A DNA stretch of 64,000 nt, from the NCBI RefSeq assembly GCF_026210795.1, contig NC_089436.1:4402001-4466000 (forward strand), in the 5' to 3' direction. Source of the DNA: Rhizophagus irregularis (taxonomy: Eukaryota; Glomeromycota; Glomeromycetes; Glomerales; Glomeraceae). This document shows positions 9,669 through 21,130 of the stretch, one piece after another (within the stretch, counting starts at the first letter, position 1; every line of letters starts with the position of its first letter). Position numbers and translations under genes: made by a program. The notes under the pieces are model-generated. The model searched no databases and was not told where the DNA came from. It saw only the letters and a program-made list of their open reading frames with translations.

Positions 9669-12600
9669 CTACACTCGATGTTCACCTTTTTCTGCTTTAT
9701 CAATGTTTGAATTCCCACATTCAATACAAATGTCCGGGTAGATACCAGTTGAAAAGTATGGCTTCTCCACTTGTGATGTACAGGACCATGAGTCATTAAC
9801 AAAAACTCTTGAAAACAGTTCCTGGATAGGATCTTCTGTATTATCAATTCCACCATCATCAATAATTGTATCATTATCAGCCTCTTCATCAATATCCGAG
9901 TCTGTATTTTCATTAGAATCTTTCTCTTGCATATTTTCTTGATCATCAACTCCATTATCATCCTCTATAACATCATGTATATCTGGTTGTTTTGGTGGTA
10001 CAGCAATAGATAAATCGCACGTATTATGAAATGACATTCCGCAAGTATAGAAAATCGTATCCAAGAATTCTTGCAATAATATCCTATCCTTTTCAGATAA
10101 TTTCTTTGCACTGAATAAAAGACGTGGCTTCTCACATTCAACACAATTTACAACTACACCAATGTTTTTTGCATGTGCAGCAGAAGGACAAAATGGCATA
10201 GTATGCTTTCCTTTTGTAATTTTTTTTCACCCTTCGCTTTAGTCTTCACATTTTTAAGTGAGGGCCTGTAATTTTCAGTTGTTTGTTTACCATATAATTC
10301 CTCAAATGATTTATAATGTAAATCTTCACCAGGTACTGGATCCGGAAGACAATGAAGTTGCACAAAATCTTCTGGTAGACAACGAGGAGGGCGGCAGATA
10401 GTACAATTTGGTTCACCACATTTCTTAATTGAAAAAAAGTAGTGGCGCATTGTACAACAATGGTCTAAAAATTCTTGCAAATGTGGCTTAAAGCAAAAGT
10501 ATGTTAGACAGTTTTTTTCACAAATAATTTTAATTGTTATTAATATTTTTACTTACTCTTCGTTTTATATGTTCTGTAGTACGATCTTCATAAGTAACAT
10601 TTTCATCAATAAGCCAAATTGCTTCCCAAAATCTCTCCATTTCTGTTTCTGTTGCCGCATCAAACGTTTTAAAAGGCTCATCTTTGAGAGATTGCCGGTT
10701 GAATACATCACGAACTAAATTAATTGGTGTTTGAAAGCTTGCAATAACATCTTCTTTTAAGGTAGGATTTTCTTCAGCAATTTTGCGGATATCATTCATT
10801 GTACCAACTTTACTCATTAATTCCTCAGATTGACCACTCATTTTAGCTCGCATTAATCCAACACTTTGCAATCCTAAGTTTAACATTGACATAATACGTT
10901 CAACAGGATTTTTCCATGAATGTTGTGGTGGAGTTCGAACAGCAACAAAATAATCAAGGTCTAATGCAATAAAAAGGCAAATATAAGAAAGTTGAACACA
11001 AGCATATGTACAGCGATGGTCTGGTCCACCATCTGTATAGAGGCATAGCACAGGTTTATCAAAGAGCTCTTCTTTAAGAAATATATGGTAAAGTTCTGTT
11101 GCATGTCGGAGAGGTGATGAAGGCTGAAATATTGGATCTTTTAACCCAATATGTACTTTTCCCCTGTAAAAATTACCATTAATAGATTCGGGTATATCAC
11201 ATATCATAGCTACACTTGGTATGATTCCTGTTTTGGTGAAATCATGATCTGCTACTGCAAATGTAGTATCTTTACCAACAACTACACTTTTCCCTTTTTC
11301 CACAGCAGCAACAGGAAAGCCTGGTTCACCAACTTTGCAACGATGTTTATCATCTAAAAAAATAATATTTGCAATATTGCGAAACTTCACAGCAAATTCT
11401 TTTTCATAACGAAAAAGTGCTGATGCATAATGAACATCTGGGTGGTAAGCTCGTAACTGGCGTGTTTGAATCATAAATTTTAAAGGTAAGCGACCAGTAA
11501 ATTGTAAACTACTTAATCTTGCTGGATTCTTAGGCCAAAACTGCAATTGTAACCATTGAGCGCTAGGAATTAATGTTCCAGGTGGACACTCACGTTCAAT
11601 TTGAGTTAAAAGGTCATTCACTGAAATTGCAGTTGCAAGATGTACAATAGTATCATGCCTTCGCTCATCTGTAGCAGTAACAGCATCCGCTGCTTTTCCC
11701 GCAAGAAATTAAGCTGCAACTTCCCAAAAGATATCATATTTAGTAGGTTGTCCATCATTATGTTCTCGTAAATCAATAGCAACTTCTGAATCTCCAAGTT
11801 CTAAAGCAAGTTTAACACGCGCATCAACTTTTGCTTCATTTGCAGTCTCAGCTGCAGAAATATCCCCTGTTAGCATTCGATAAATTGTCTGAAGTGCTGA
11901 TGGTTTGGCTTTTGGCAAGAGCAGGTCACAAGTGCGTAGATAATTCATCCTCATTGTTCGTGTATGATAACGAGGTGCATCAGCTTGTAATTCAGTTATT
12001 ATTCGTGTATGTTCTTGTAATATTATACTTTCATTAGCATCTTCATCAATTTTCCAAATTGATATTATATTAAAAGTGTTATTTCCTGAGTTAAATCGAT
12101 ATTCTCCAATAGTGAAAGAAAATGCACAAGATAAGCCCTGAATAAAACGCAATCTTTGTCTAAAATATAGTTTTTCATTAGAATTTTTATTATAAACAGG
12201 TTCAAGATGATAATATTTGGATTTATCAAGAGGTGTAATCCAGGTATTTCGCTTGTGAATTTTAATTGTTGTAGCTTGATCAATGGATCGTATAGGTGAT
12301 TCTGATGCATGATTAATAGCAGTAATATTGCGATGCTGTTGTAAATACTTAGTATAACCTGAGATAGCAATGATAAAATCATCAAATGCATCACGGAGCC
12401 AATTAAAATTCGTCATTAACATCCATGATGATGTGCTATATGGAGCAAGGGCTTGGCAATGTAAGTTTAATTCATTAGCATCAAAGAGTTTTCGTGATTG
12501 CTTATATGATTCTGGATTTGCACGATCAAAAAACTCAAGAAAGAGGTCAGGTATATAATAACTACGCTCTTCAAATTTTTTGTGATTGCGCATATCTATA

Positions 12601-13127
12601 TACCAAATAGTTTCAGTTAAGCTAATAATAAACTCCTTTCCTCGTGTGTCAGCATATGATTGAGTAGACCATTCTCCACCGTGATTTTGAATCCAATTAA
12701 CAAGATCATTGCGCAGTGTTTGCTTACGATTTATCTTATTTGATTGTGAGATAATTGGAAAATATAACTGGGATTTTCGTTCATTTTGCATCAATATTGT
12801 GAAGCTGTTCAGTGGTCCTGTAGTGGAAATTGTTTCATCAGGTTTGAGTCGATAATGCATATGTATCCCCACACTTTTTGTAGGTTCTACAATATTACAG
12901 CTGGGGCTAACTTGGGTTGCAATAGCAGTTGGTGTCTCACTTAACTCAACGCGTTCTATTTCTTCAGAATTTGCTAAAGCTATATTACATTCAGGAGATA
13001 GTTCTTTATTAACAAGTTTTATGAAAAAATCTTTTACTGACATTTCATAAGGAATAGGATGGATATACCATCCGTGGAGTGTTTTCTTTCCTTTAGAGAT
13101 ACGAATATTCACAAAAGGCATGTTCAT
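9669..13127 (-). pseudogene. DDE transposase gene with one stop and one frameshift
   Basis: The first 472 codons run from ATG at 13127 to TAA at 11709-11711. The same frame then continues without a start codon through 11708-10557, so I read one gene broken by a single stop. This second part holds the likely catalytic core: FLDDKHRCKVGEPG (first Asp), LYTDGGPDHR (second Asp) and HSWKNPVERIMS (Glu), with 43 residues between the second Asp and the Glu. A phase-0 intron (10487-10556, GTAAGT...AAG) joins it to PHLQEFLDHC. That exon is cysteine-rich (GEPNCTICRPPRC) and loses frame at a run of eight A (10220-10227). A -1 shift continues into MPFCPSAAHAKNIG, then CVECEKPR, an acidic linker and CIECGNSN, stopping at 9669. 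The cysteine pairs suggest zinc-binding tails. Family name uncertain. Confidence 0.72.
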
Positions 13128-13591
13128 GAAAAAGTTTGTAAAAGATTGAAGTGTGTGTTCTTAACGCGTTAATTTTAAATACATGATGTGCAAATTTTAT
13201 TAGTGGCGCAGTAAAAAAAGGAAAGCCGATTGTCAATTTTCTAATATAATAATAAATATACGTGAGAGACATATTGCTTTATAATGTTAAATTCAATTTA
13301 AAAATTTTCACAAAAAATTTCTTCGTCCCTATATAAATATTTTATAAAATAATTTCCCACGCCAAGTCCATACCGATTAACAATATTTAACTATAAACTG
13401 TTAGTAACATGAGAAATAAACTTGTAATTAACTTGATATATAAATCTGTCTATGACTTTTTATTAAATTAACTATATTAATATAAATGTTTACATATGAA
13501 ATCTTCCATATTACATGATCGGATGAAAAAAAAATTTTTTTCTAAAAAAAAATAAAAAGCTGTGCGGCCGGGTTAAATCAAAGCAAATTTT

Positions 13592-13625
13592 GATATGAGA
13601 ACCAATTTTTTAACTTTATATCGCC
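13592..13625. repeat. Right terminal inverted repeat of the transposon
   Basis: Inverted copy of 9378-9411 followed directly by the TTA duplication at 13626-13628. Confidence 0.88.
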
Positions 13626-13628
13626 TTA

Positions 13629-14596
13629 GGTAAAATATTAATAAGTTACAATAATCTTCGTAAATTCTTTTGCGTTAGGACCAAAATGATACAATATGTT
13701 ATTAAATTTGGCAAGAATAATCACAGAGGCGATGCATTAGTGTTGTTTAATGAAAATAAAAAAATATGCGATCACAAAATCGGAAATCAAATATAAATCA
13801 CGTGATCGAAGGCGTATAAAAATAGAAGTTATAATTTCAAAGATTACAAGTTACAACAAATAGAGAAATTCATTAAGGGTATTATTTGTAGAACAATGTT
13901 TAAACATATCAATGGATTACATATTAAAATGGAAACACCTATGTAAAATTAAATGTAAGCTCAAAAGGTAAAAATAGTTATATATGACGATGGTAGTAGA
14001 AAACTGAATACTAAATATACAAATATTAATAAAAATTCGATCAGGAGATTATAATATCTATGAAATTTGGGGAAAATTGAAATAATAAAATGATATGACG
14101 AATCGAAACCAATACAAGAGCTTATCTAACACCAGAATTATTATCATTACAAATGAATCAGGCTACTTTATATTATTATCACCAGTAGCAATAAATGAGA
14201 TATATATTGAAACATGTAAGTAAAATATAGTATACATTTTATTTATTGTTCATGTCTGTAATCAATTTTTTGAATATTAATTACTACTAAGTTTAAAATA
14301 TAATAACAATTTCATGAAAAAAAAAAGAAAAAAAGAAAATAAATATCAAAATAAAAAACAAAAATGGAATATAAACTATTTAATTTTATCCTAAATTTTT
14401 TCTTTGCCTCACATTCACTATTTTGGTCTGTAAAAGAATAATGGAAAATATATTAAATACAAACAAAAAAGGTAAGTTATCATGTTAGCTAAATATTTTC
14501 CATTTTAATAATATTTAATTGTGAGATATCAATTTGTAAAGATTCTAATTAAGGAATTAAAGTTTTATTATAAGTATATTAAAATGTCAATCAGTT
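13629..14596. other. Gene-free gap downstream of the kinase gene
   Basis: A/T-rich, no supported gene. The palindrome TCACGTGA is present at 13798-13805. The final 250 bases are the presumed 3' untranslated region of the kinase gene, which is transcribed toward lower coordinates. Confidence 0.45.
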
Positions 14597-17500
14597 TTAT
14601 TTTATTGTACAAATACCTGAAAATTCCTTGCTTATTATATCATCATTTTGTTCGTAATAATCATAAGAATTTTTTGGTTCAGGAAGATTATTAAAATTGA
14701 GCAATCTACTTGTATAAATAGCTTCTGAATGTGTTTTATATGATAATCCCAAATTAGTTGGTGTGTTTTCGGTTAACAAATTATTATTTTCTTCTTCCGC
14801 TTCTTTAATTTGTCTTTGTAATTCTGTTTGATTATTATTCAGATCATTTAGCCATTTCTTTAAAATTTCATGAGTTTCTTCTGTTGTAGGCCGATTTAAT
14901 GGATTAGCATCTAAACATCTTTTTATTAAACGTACAACTAATTGAGGTACTTTAATATTAAACCTTGGTCTTAATCCTTTACAAATTTTTATTGCTAAAA
15001 GATTATCATGGCTTATATCATTATATGGAGGTAATCCAGAAATTAATTCATACATAATTACACCAAAACTATAAATATCTGCAGCTTTTGTATAAGTTTG
15101 TCCTCGTATAATTTCAGGAGCTACATAAGATAAAACACCATATATGGTATTTTTTGTATTTTCTGATTCTTTGCAATCTGCGGGTTTACATAATCCCATA
15201 TCAGCTATGTGCATGTTAAGTATAGACATTAATATATTACCACTATGTAAATCTTGATGAATAAATTCTTTTTCATGAATACCATCAAGTCCACTCGCAA
15301 TTTCTAGTAAATATTTAATTTTATCATACCAATTTAAATTATTATAATTTGTATCTAAGTAATTTCGTAAACTCCCATTATCTGCATATTTTAAAACCAT
15401 TATATACTCTTCTGTCTCTGGATCTTGAGTCATTCCATAAAATTTAATTATAAAATCTTCAAACTTATCAAATTTGCTATGTATCATAATCTATTATATA
15501 ATAAAAAATATTAATTAAAATTTATAACCCAATTTCAAAATTAAAAAATAATTATATTATACCTCATTCATAAATTTTAATGTAATATTTTTTGAATTAT
15601 TTAAACTTTTTAACGCCACAGGCATATTTTGATATTCTCCACCATCTATCCAAATTGCTCTATATACTTTACCAAATCCACCTTTTGCAATATACTTAAT
15701 ATCATAAAATCTATCATAAGGTATCCATTTTAATGCATTTGATACGTCATTATGAACTGATAATTGGGTATCTTGAATCAATTTATCAATATCATTATTA
15801 CCACTAGTCCAATTTCCAAAATTTTGTTGAAAATGTATTGTATTACATACATTATTACATTCTTTACATTTATTATTCAAAACCATCATGAAATTTTTTG
15901 TTTCTGGATCCTGAGTTATTCCATAAATTTTATGATCTAGTTTAATCTATATAACATAACATTAGTAAATAAAAATTAACAATCTTACTAAAAGATAATA
16001 AATTAATATACCTCATTTATAAATTCTAATGCAATATCATTCAAACTTTTCAGATTTACAATCATATTTTGATTTTCTCTTATCCAATTTTGACCATTAT
16101 TATCCCAATAATTTATGGTTCCATCAATCCAGTTTGCTATATACTTTTCAGCTTTTGTAATACACTTAATATTATAAAACCTATTATAAGATATCCATTC
16201 TAATACATCAGATACATCATTAGTATGAACTGATAACTGAGTAGCTTGAATAAATTTATCAATATCATTCTTGCCACTAGTCCAGTTTCCAAAATTTTGA
16301 TGAAAATGAAGTGCATTACATATTTTATTACATTTTTTACATTTATTATCTAAAACCATCATATAATTCTTTGTCACCGGATTCTGAGTTATTCCATAAG
16401 ATTTATTGATCTACAAATATAGTAGATTATTAAAATTGAACTTTAAATTTTCATAAGTAATAAATTAAAATACCTCATTCATAAATTCTAATGTGGCACT
16501 CTTAAAATTATTTAAGGGATTCAACTCTACAATCATATTTTTATTTTCTCTTTCCCAGTTTTGATTATAATTACTCCAATAACTTAAATTTCCATCAATC
16601 CAGTTTGCTCTACACTTTTCAGATTTTGTAATACATTTAATATTAAAAAATCTATCATAAGGTATCCATTCTAATGCATTTGATACTTCACAATATTTAC
16701 TACCATGAACTGATAACTGAGTATTTTGAATAAATTTATCAATATCATTATTACCACTGGTCCAATTTATAAAATTATATTCAAAATTTATTGCATAGCA
16801 TACATTATTACATTTTTTACATTTATATTTCAAAACCATCATGTAATTTTTTGTCATTGGATCTTGAGTTATTCCATATAATTTATAATCCATTTTAATC
16901 TGTTAAATAATATATTAGTAAAGTGAAAATTTCAAAATTTCTTAAGTAATAAATTAAAATACCTCATTCATAAATTCTAATGTAGCATTCTTAGAATTAT
17001 TTAAAATTTTTAACTCTACAATCATATCTTTATTTTCTCTTTCCCAATTTTGATTATAATTACTCCAACAACTTAAATTTCCATCAATCCAGTTTGCTCT
17101 ATACATTCCAGTTTTTGTAATATATCTAATATTATAAAATCTATCATAAGGTATCCACTCTAATACATCTGATACTTTATTATGAGCTGACAACTGAGTA
17201 TTTTGAATAAATTTATCAATATCATTATTACTACTGGTCCAGTTTCCAAATTTTTGATGAAAATGCGGTGCATTACATATTTTATTGCATTTTTTACATT
17301 TACTATTTAAAACCATCATATAATTTTTTGTTATTGGATTCTGAGTTATTCCATAAGGCTTATTAATCTACAAAAATAAATAGATTAATAAATTTAATAA
17401 TTTCAATATTTTATAAATTAGTAAACTAAAATACCTCATTTCTAAATTCTAATGTGACATTCTTTAAATCATTTAAAGTTTTCAGTTCTACAATTGTATT

Positions 17501-20208
17501 GTTATTTTCTCTTATCCAATTTTGATTATAATCATTCCAATAACTTATGTTACTATCAATCCAGTTTGCTCTATATTTTTCAGTTTTTGTAATACATTTA
17601 ATATTAGAAAATCTATCATAAGGTATCCATTCTAATGCATTTGATACTTCATAAGATTCATGAACAGATAACTGAGTGTTTTGAATAAATTTATCAATAT
17701 CATTATTGCCACTGGTCCAATTTATGAAATTTTGTTGAAAATGTATTGTATTACATACTTTATTACATTTTTTACATCTATATTCCAAAACCATCATATA
17801 ATTTTTTGTCATTAGATCCTGAGTTATTCCATAAGATTTGCTGGTCTACAAATATAGATAGATTAGTAAAATAGCAAATTTCAAAATTTTCATAAGTAAT
17901 AAGTTAAAAATACCTCATTCGTAAATTCAAATGTAATATTATTTAGATTGTTTAAATTTTTTAGTTCTACAATCATATTGTTATTTTTTCTTATCCAATT
18001 TTGATTATTATTACTCCAATAACTTAAATTTCCATCAATCCAGTTTGCTCTATACTTTTCAGTTTTTGCAATAGATTCAATATTATATAATCTATTATAA
18101 GGGATCCATTCTAATACATCTGATACATTATTATGAACTGATAACTGAGTATTTTGAATAAATCGGTCAATATCATTATTGCCACTGGTCCAGTTTCCAA
18201 AATTTTGATGAAAATATAGTGCATTACATACATCATTACATTTTTTACATTTATATTTCAAAACCATCATGTAATTTTTTGTTATTGGATTCTGAGTTAT
18301 TCCACAAAGTTCTTTGATCTACAAATTTGATAGATAAGTAAAATTGCAAATTTTAAAATTTTCATAAAGTAGTAGTAAAAATACCTCATTCTCAAATTCC
18401 AATGTGACATTCTTTAAATCATTTAAAGTTTTCAGTTCTACAACCATATTGTTATTTTTTCTTATCCAATTTTGATTATTATTATTCCAGTAACTTATGT
18501 TACCATCAATCCAGTTTGCTCTATATTTTTCAGTTTTTGTAATACATTTAATATTAGAAAATCTATCATAAGGTATCCACTCTAATGCATCTGATATTTC
18601 ATAATATTTATGAACTGATAGTTGAGTATCTTGTATAAATTTATCAATATCATTATTTCCACTAGTCCAGTTTCCAAAATTTTGTTGAAAATGTATTGCA
18701 TTACATACTTTATTGCATTTTTTACATCTATATTCCAAAACCATCATATAATTTTTTGTCATTAGATCCTGAGTTATTCCATAAGACTTGCTAGTCTACA
18801 AATATAGGTAGATTAGTAAAATAGCAAATTTCAAAATTTTCATAAATAATAAATTAAAAATACCTCATTCGTAAATTCAAATGTAATATTATTTAGATTG
18901 TTTAAAATTTTCAGTTCTACAATCATATTGTTATTTTTTCTTACCCAATTTTGATTATTATGATCCCAGAATTTTATGTTACCACCAATCCAGTTTGCTC
19001 TATACATTCCAGTTATTGCATTATATTTAATATTGTAAAATTTATTATAAGGTATCCACTCTAATGCATCTGATATTTCACGATATTTATGAACTGATAG
19101 TTGAGTATCTTGTATAAACTCATCAATATCATTATTACCACTAGTCCAGTTTCCAAAATTTTGATGAAAATGCAGCGCATTACACATTTTATTACATATT
19201 ATACATTTTCTATTTAAAACCACCATATAATTTTTTGTTATTGGATTCTGAGTTATTCCATAAGGTTCATTGATCTACAGATTTAAGAGATAAGTAAAAT
19301 AGCGAATTTTAAAGTTTTCATAAAGTAATAGTAAAAATACCTCATTCTCAAATTCCAATGTGACATTCTTTAAATTATTTAAAGTTTTCAACTTTACAAT
19401 CATATTTTTGTGTATTCTTTTCCAATTTTGATAATAATTACTCCAACAACTTAAATTTCCATCAATCCAGTTTGCTCTATACATTCCAGTTATTGTATTA
19501 TATTTAATATTATAAAATCTATCATAAGGTATCCACTCTAATACATCTGATACTTTATTATGAGCTGACAACTGAGTATTTTGAATAAATTTATCAATAT
19601 CATTATTGCCACTGGTCCAATTTATGAAATTTTGTTGAAAATGTATTGTATTACATACTTCATTGCATTTTTTACATCTATATTCAAAAACCATCATATA
19701 ATTCTTTGTCATTGGATTCTGAGTTATTCCATGAGGTTTTTTGATCTATAAATTTAATAGATTAGTAAAATTAAAATTTCCAAATTTTCATAAAGTAATA
19801 GTAAAAATACCTCATTCTCAAATTCCAATGCGATATTCTTTAAATCATTTAAAGTTTTCAGTTCTACAATCATATTGTCATTTTTTCTTATCCAATTTTG
19901 ATTATCATCATTCCAGTAACTTATGTTACCATCAATCCAGTTTGCTCTATATTTTTCATTTATTATAATACATTTAATATTAGAAAATCTACCATAAGGT
20001 ATCCATTCTAATGCATTTGGTACTTCACAAGATTTCTGAACAGATAACTGAGTGTTTTGAATAAATTTGTCAATATCATTATTGCCACTGGTCAGTTTTC
20101 AAAATTTTGTTGAAAACGTATTGCCTTACATATTTTATTACATATTTTACATTTATCATTTAATATTTTGTTAACGTACAATGATTTGATTGGTTTTTCT
20201 TTATCCAT
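14597..20208 (-). CDS. Protein kinase with ten tandem N-lobe-like exons (first exon frameshifted)
   Basis: Eleven exons by splice consensus: 20208-19811, 19745-19341, 19274-18864, 18795-18385, 18318-17914, 17845-17435, 17367-16963, 16899-16474, 16410-16012, 15946-15563, 15490-14597. All introns are phase 0 and 63-72 bp. The last exon is a kinase C-lobe: hinge YIMVLKYADNGSL, catalytic loop HQDLHSGNIL (HRD changed to HQD, Asp and Asn kept), DMG in place of DFG, SYVAPEIIRG, then DIYSFGVIMYELISG. A charged tail follows. Exon 10 supplies the glycine loop IAKGGFGKVYRA and the lysine strand VALKSL. The nine exons before it resemble exon 10 but lack the glycine loop. Exon 1 (MDKEKPIKSLYV) lacks one base near 20093, which breaks the frame. 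The intact product would be about 1650 residues. Probably a Ser/Thr or dual-specificity kinase of the lineage-expanded fungal group. Expression is unknown. Confidence 0.7.
15563..20208 (-). repeat. Tandem array of ten exon-intron units, about 475 bp each
   Basis: Each unit is one 384-426 bp exon plus one 63-68 bp intron; spacing between successive exon starts is 464-489 bp. An exon encodes, in order: a kinase hinge strand (YGITQDPMTKNYMMVL), a zinc-finger-like CxxC...C segment, NFGNWTSGNNDIDKFIQ, then EWIPYDRFYNIK. The degraded loop region (ITKTEKYRANWIDG) follows, then a lysine strand (MIVELKTLNN) and the start of helix C (LEFMNE). Exons 4 and 6 resemble each other most, as do exons 3 and 5 (sharing FEFTNE), so a two-unit block was also copied. 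Every exon length is a multiple of three except the broken first one. Confidence 0.9.
20093..20094 (-). other. Single-base deletion in the first exon of the kinase gene
   Basis: All sister units read ACTGGACCAGTGG at this place, while exon 1 reads ACTGACCAGTGG. The exon is 398 bp instead of 399. This shifts the frame after residue 38 and would end translation early, unless it is an assembly error or translation starts in a later exon. Confidence 0.75.
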
Positions 20209-20759
20209 TAATTTTTTTATTTATTATTTTAATCTTTAATTATTATAAAATTTCATAAAAGAGGAAATTAAGGTTTGTACATAGATTTATAAATATATTT
20301 TTCGTAAAAGACACTGAGGAAAGAAAAAAAATTTCATTCTAAAGCCATTACATAAATAGTAAACTTATGCAATGATTACGACATCCTGGCATCCTGTATA
20401 CGGTACTATATTTGTTGATCATTTCATATGACATCATATGATAACTCCTTATTTTGATAATTAATTATATTTAGATAATAAAATTTCAATATAATGGTTG
20501 ATCACTTCGATCAAAATTTTAGAACGGAAAAGTGGTATTGGAGACAAAATTTATTATCAAAACATACAATTTTACAGGATATAGATATAGGTTTATCAAA
20601 GAAAGTAATAACCTTTTATCTGAACATATTGGCTCACCAGGTTCTTCAAGGTTCGAAGAGTTAGGCGAGACTTTTTAACAAACGGAGTAGAAGAGAGGTA
20701 TTTAGAGTCAATACGGAAGTCCATATTAAACAAAAAAACAACTATAAAACAAATGCAGA
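20209..20759. other. Upstream gap of the kinase gene
   Basis: No gene supported. This holds the presumed promoter of the minus-strand kinase gene. From 20590 coding-like words appear in the plus strand (EERYLESIRKSILNKK) that probably belong to the eroded gene that follows. Confidence 0.35.
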
Positions 20760-20769
20760 TACGTCGTAT

Positions 20770-21130
20770 CATATATATATAGATGAAATGGAAAGACTTT
20801 CGATAGAATGCGAAGAACTACACTCTTGGTTGCAGCAAGCACGTGAGGAGGTTACACGAGTTAAAACGGATAAGGAAAAAATTGGAAGTGAAGGAACGAA
20901 TAATAAGGAAGAATGAAGACGCAATCGATCGCTTAAAAAAAAGAGATTGTTAAGGAAAAGGAGAAGGTGAAACAAAACAAAAAGACGATCAAGAAAAAAG
21001 GAGTTGATCACAGAGATTCCGGTTTTAGTCGACGTCTCGACGATCAGGATCAGGTGTTACAGGATAAGTCACGTGATATTTTCTTTTAAAGATGATGACA
21101 TTTTTAGATAATTTTGAAAGACAATTTTCA
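20770..21130 (+). pseudogene. Eroded coiled-coil-like gene, left part
   Basis: Starting near 20776 the plus strand reads IDEMERLSIECEELHSWLQQ, then AREEVTRVKTDKEKIGSEG. It changes frame to VKQNKKTIKKKGVDHRDSG and FSRRLDDQDQVLQDKS, and ends at 21130 in FLDNFERQFS. Glu/Lys/Arg richness and heptad-like spacing suggest a coiled coil. The reading continues after the retroposed element at 23654. Stops and frame changes make it a relic. Family not recognised. Confidence 0.35.

Larger units (their letters stand above)
9378..13625 (-). mobile_element. Complete DNA transposon, 34-bp TIRs, TTA target duplication
   Basis: The left terminus (9378-9411) begins GGCGACATAAAGTTAAAAAA. The right terminus (13592-13625) is its inverted copy over 34 bp with one mismatch. 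The element is bounded on both sides by TTA (9375-9377 and 13626-13628). Three-base TTA duplications are known for PIF/Harbinger and for Zator elements, so superfamily assignment from the ends alone is open. The 4248-bp element holds a single minus-strand gene (9669-13127) with an acidic-residue triad typical of DDE transposases and no second ORF such as the Myb-like partner of Harbinger elements. The clean ends suggest fairly recent insertion, but the gene has a stop and a frameshift. Confidence 0.88.

Noticed and set aside
9581-9961. 126-codon minus-strand ORF in the transposon
   Set aside because: Mostly an out-of-frame reading of the transposase C-terminal region; only its last part could be a continuation after another frame change, which I cannot support.
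14597-20208. Reading each kinase unit as a separate short gene with its own Met start
   Set aside because: Each unit opens with a splice acceptor and an in-frame hinge strand upstream of the Met and ends with a matching donor, so they are exons of one gene.
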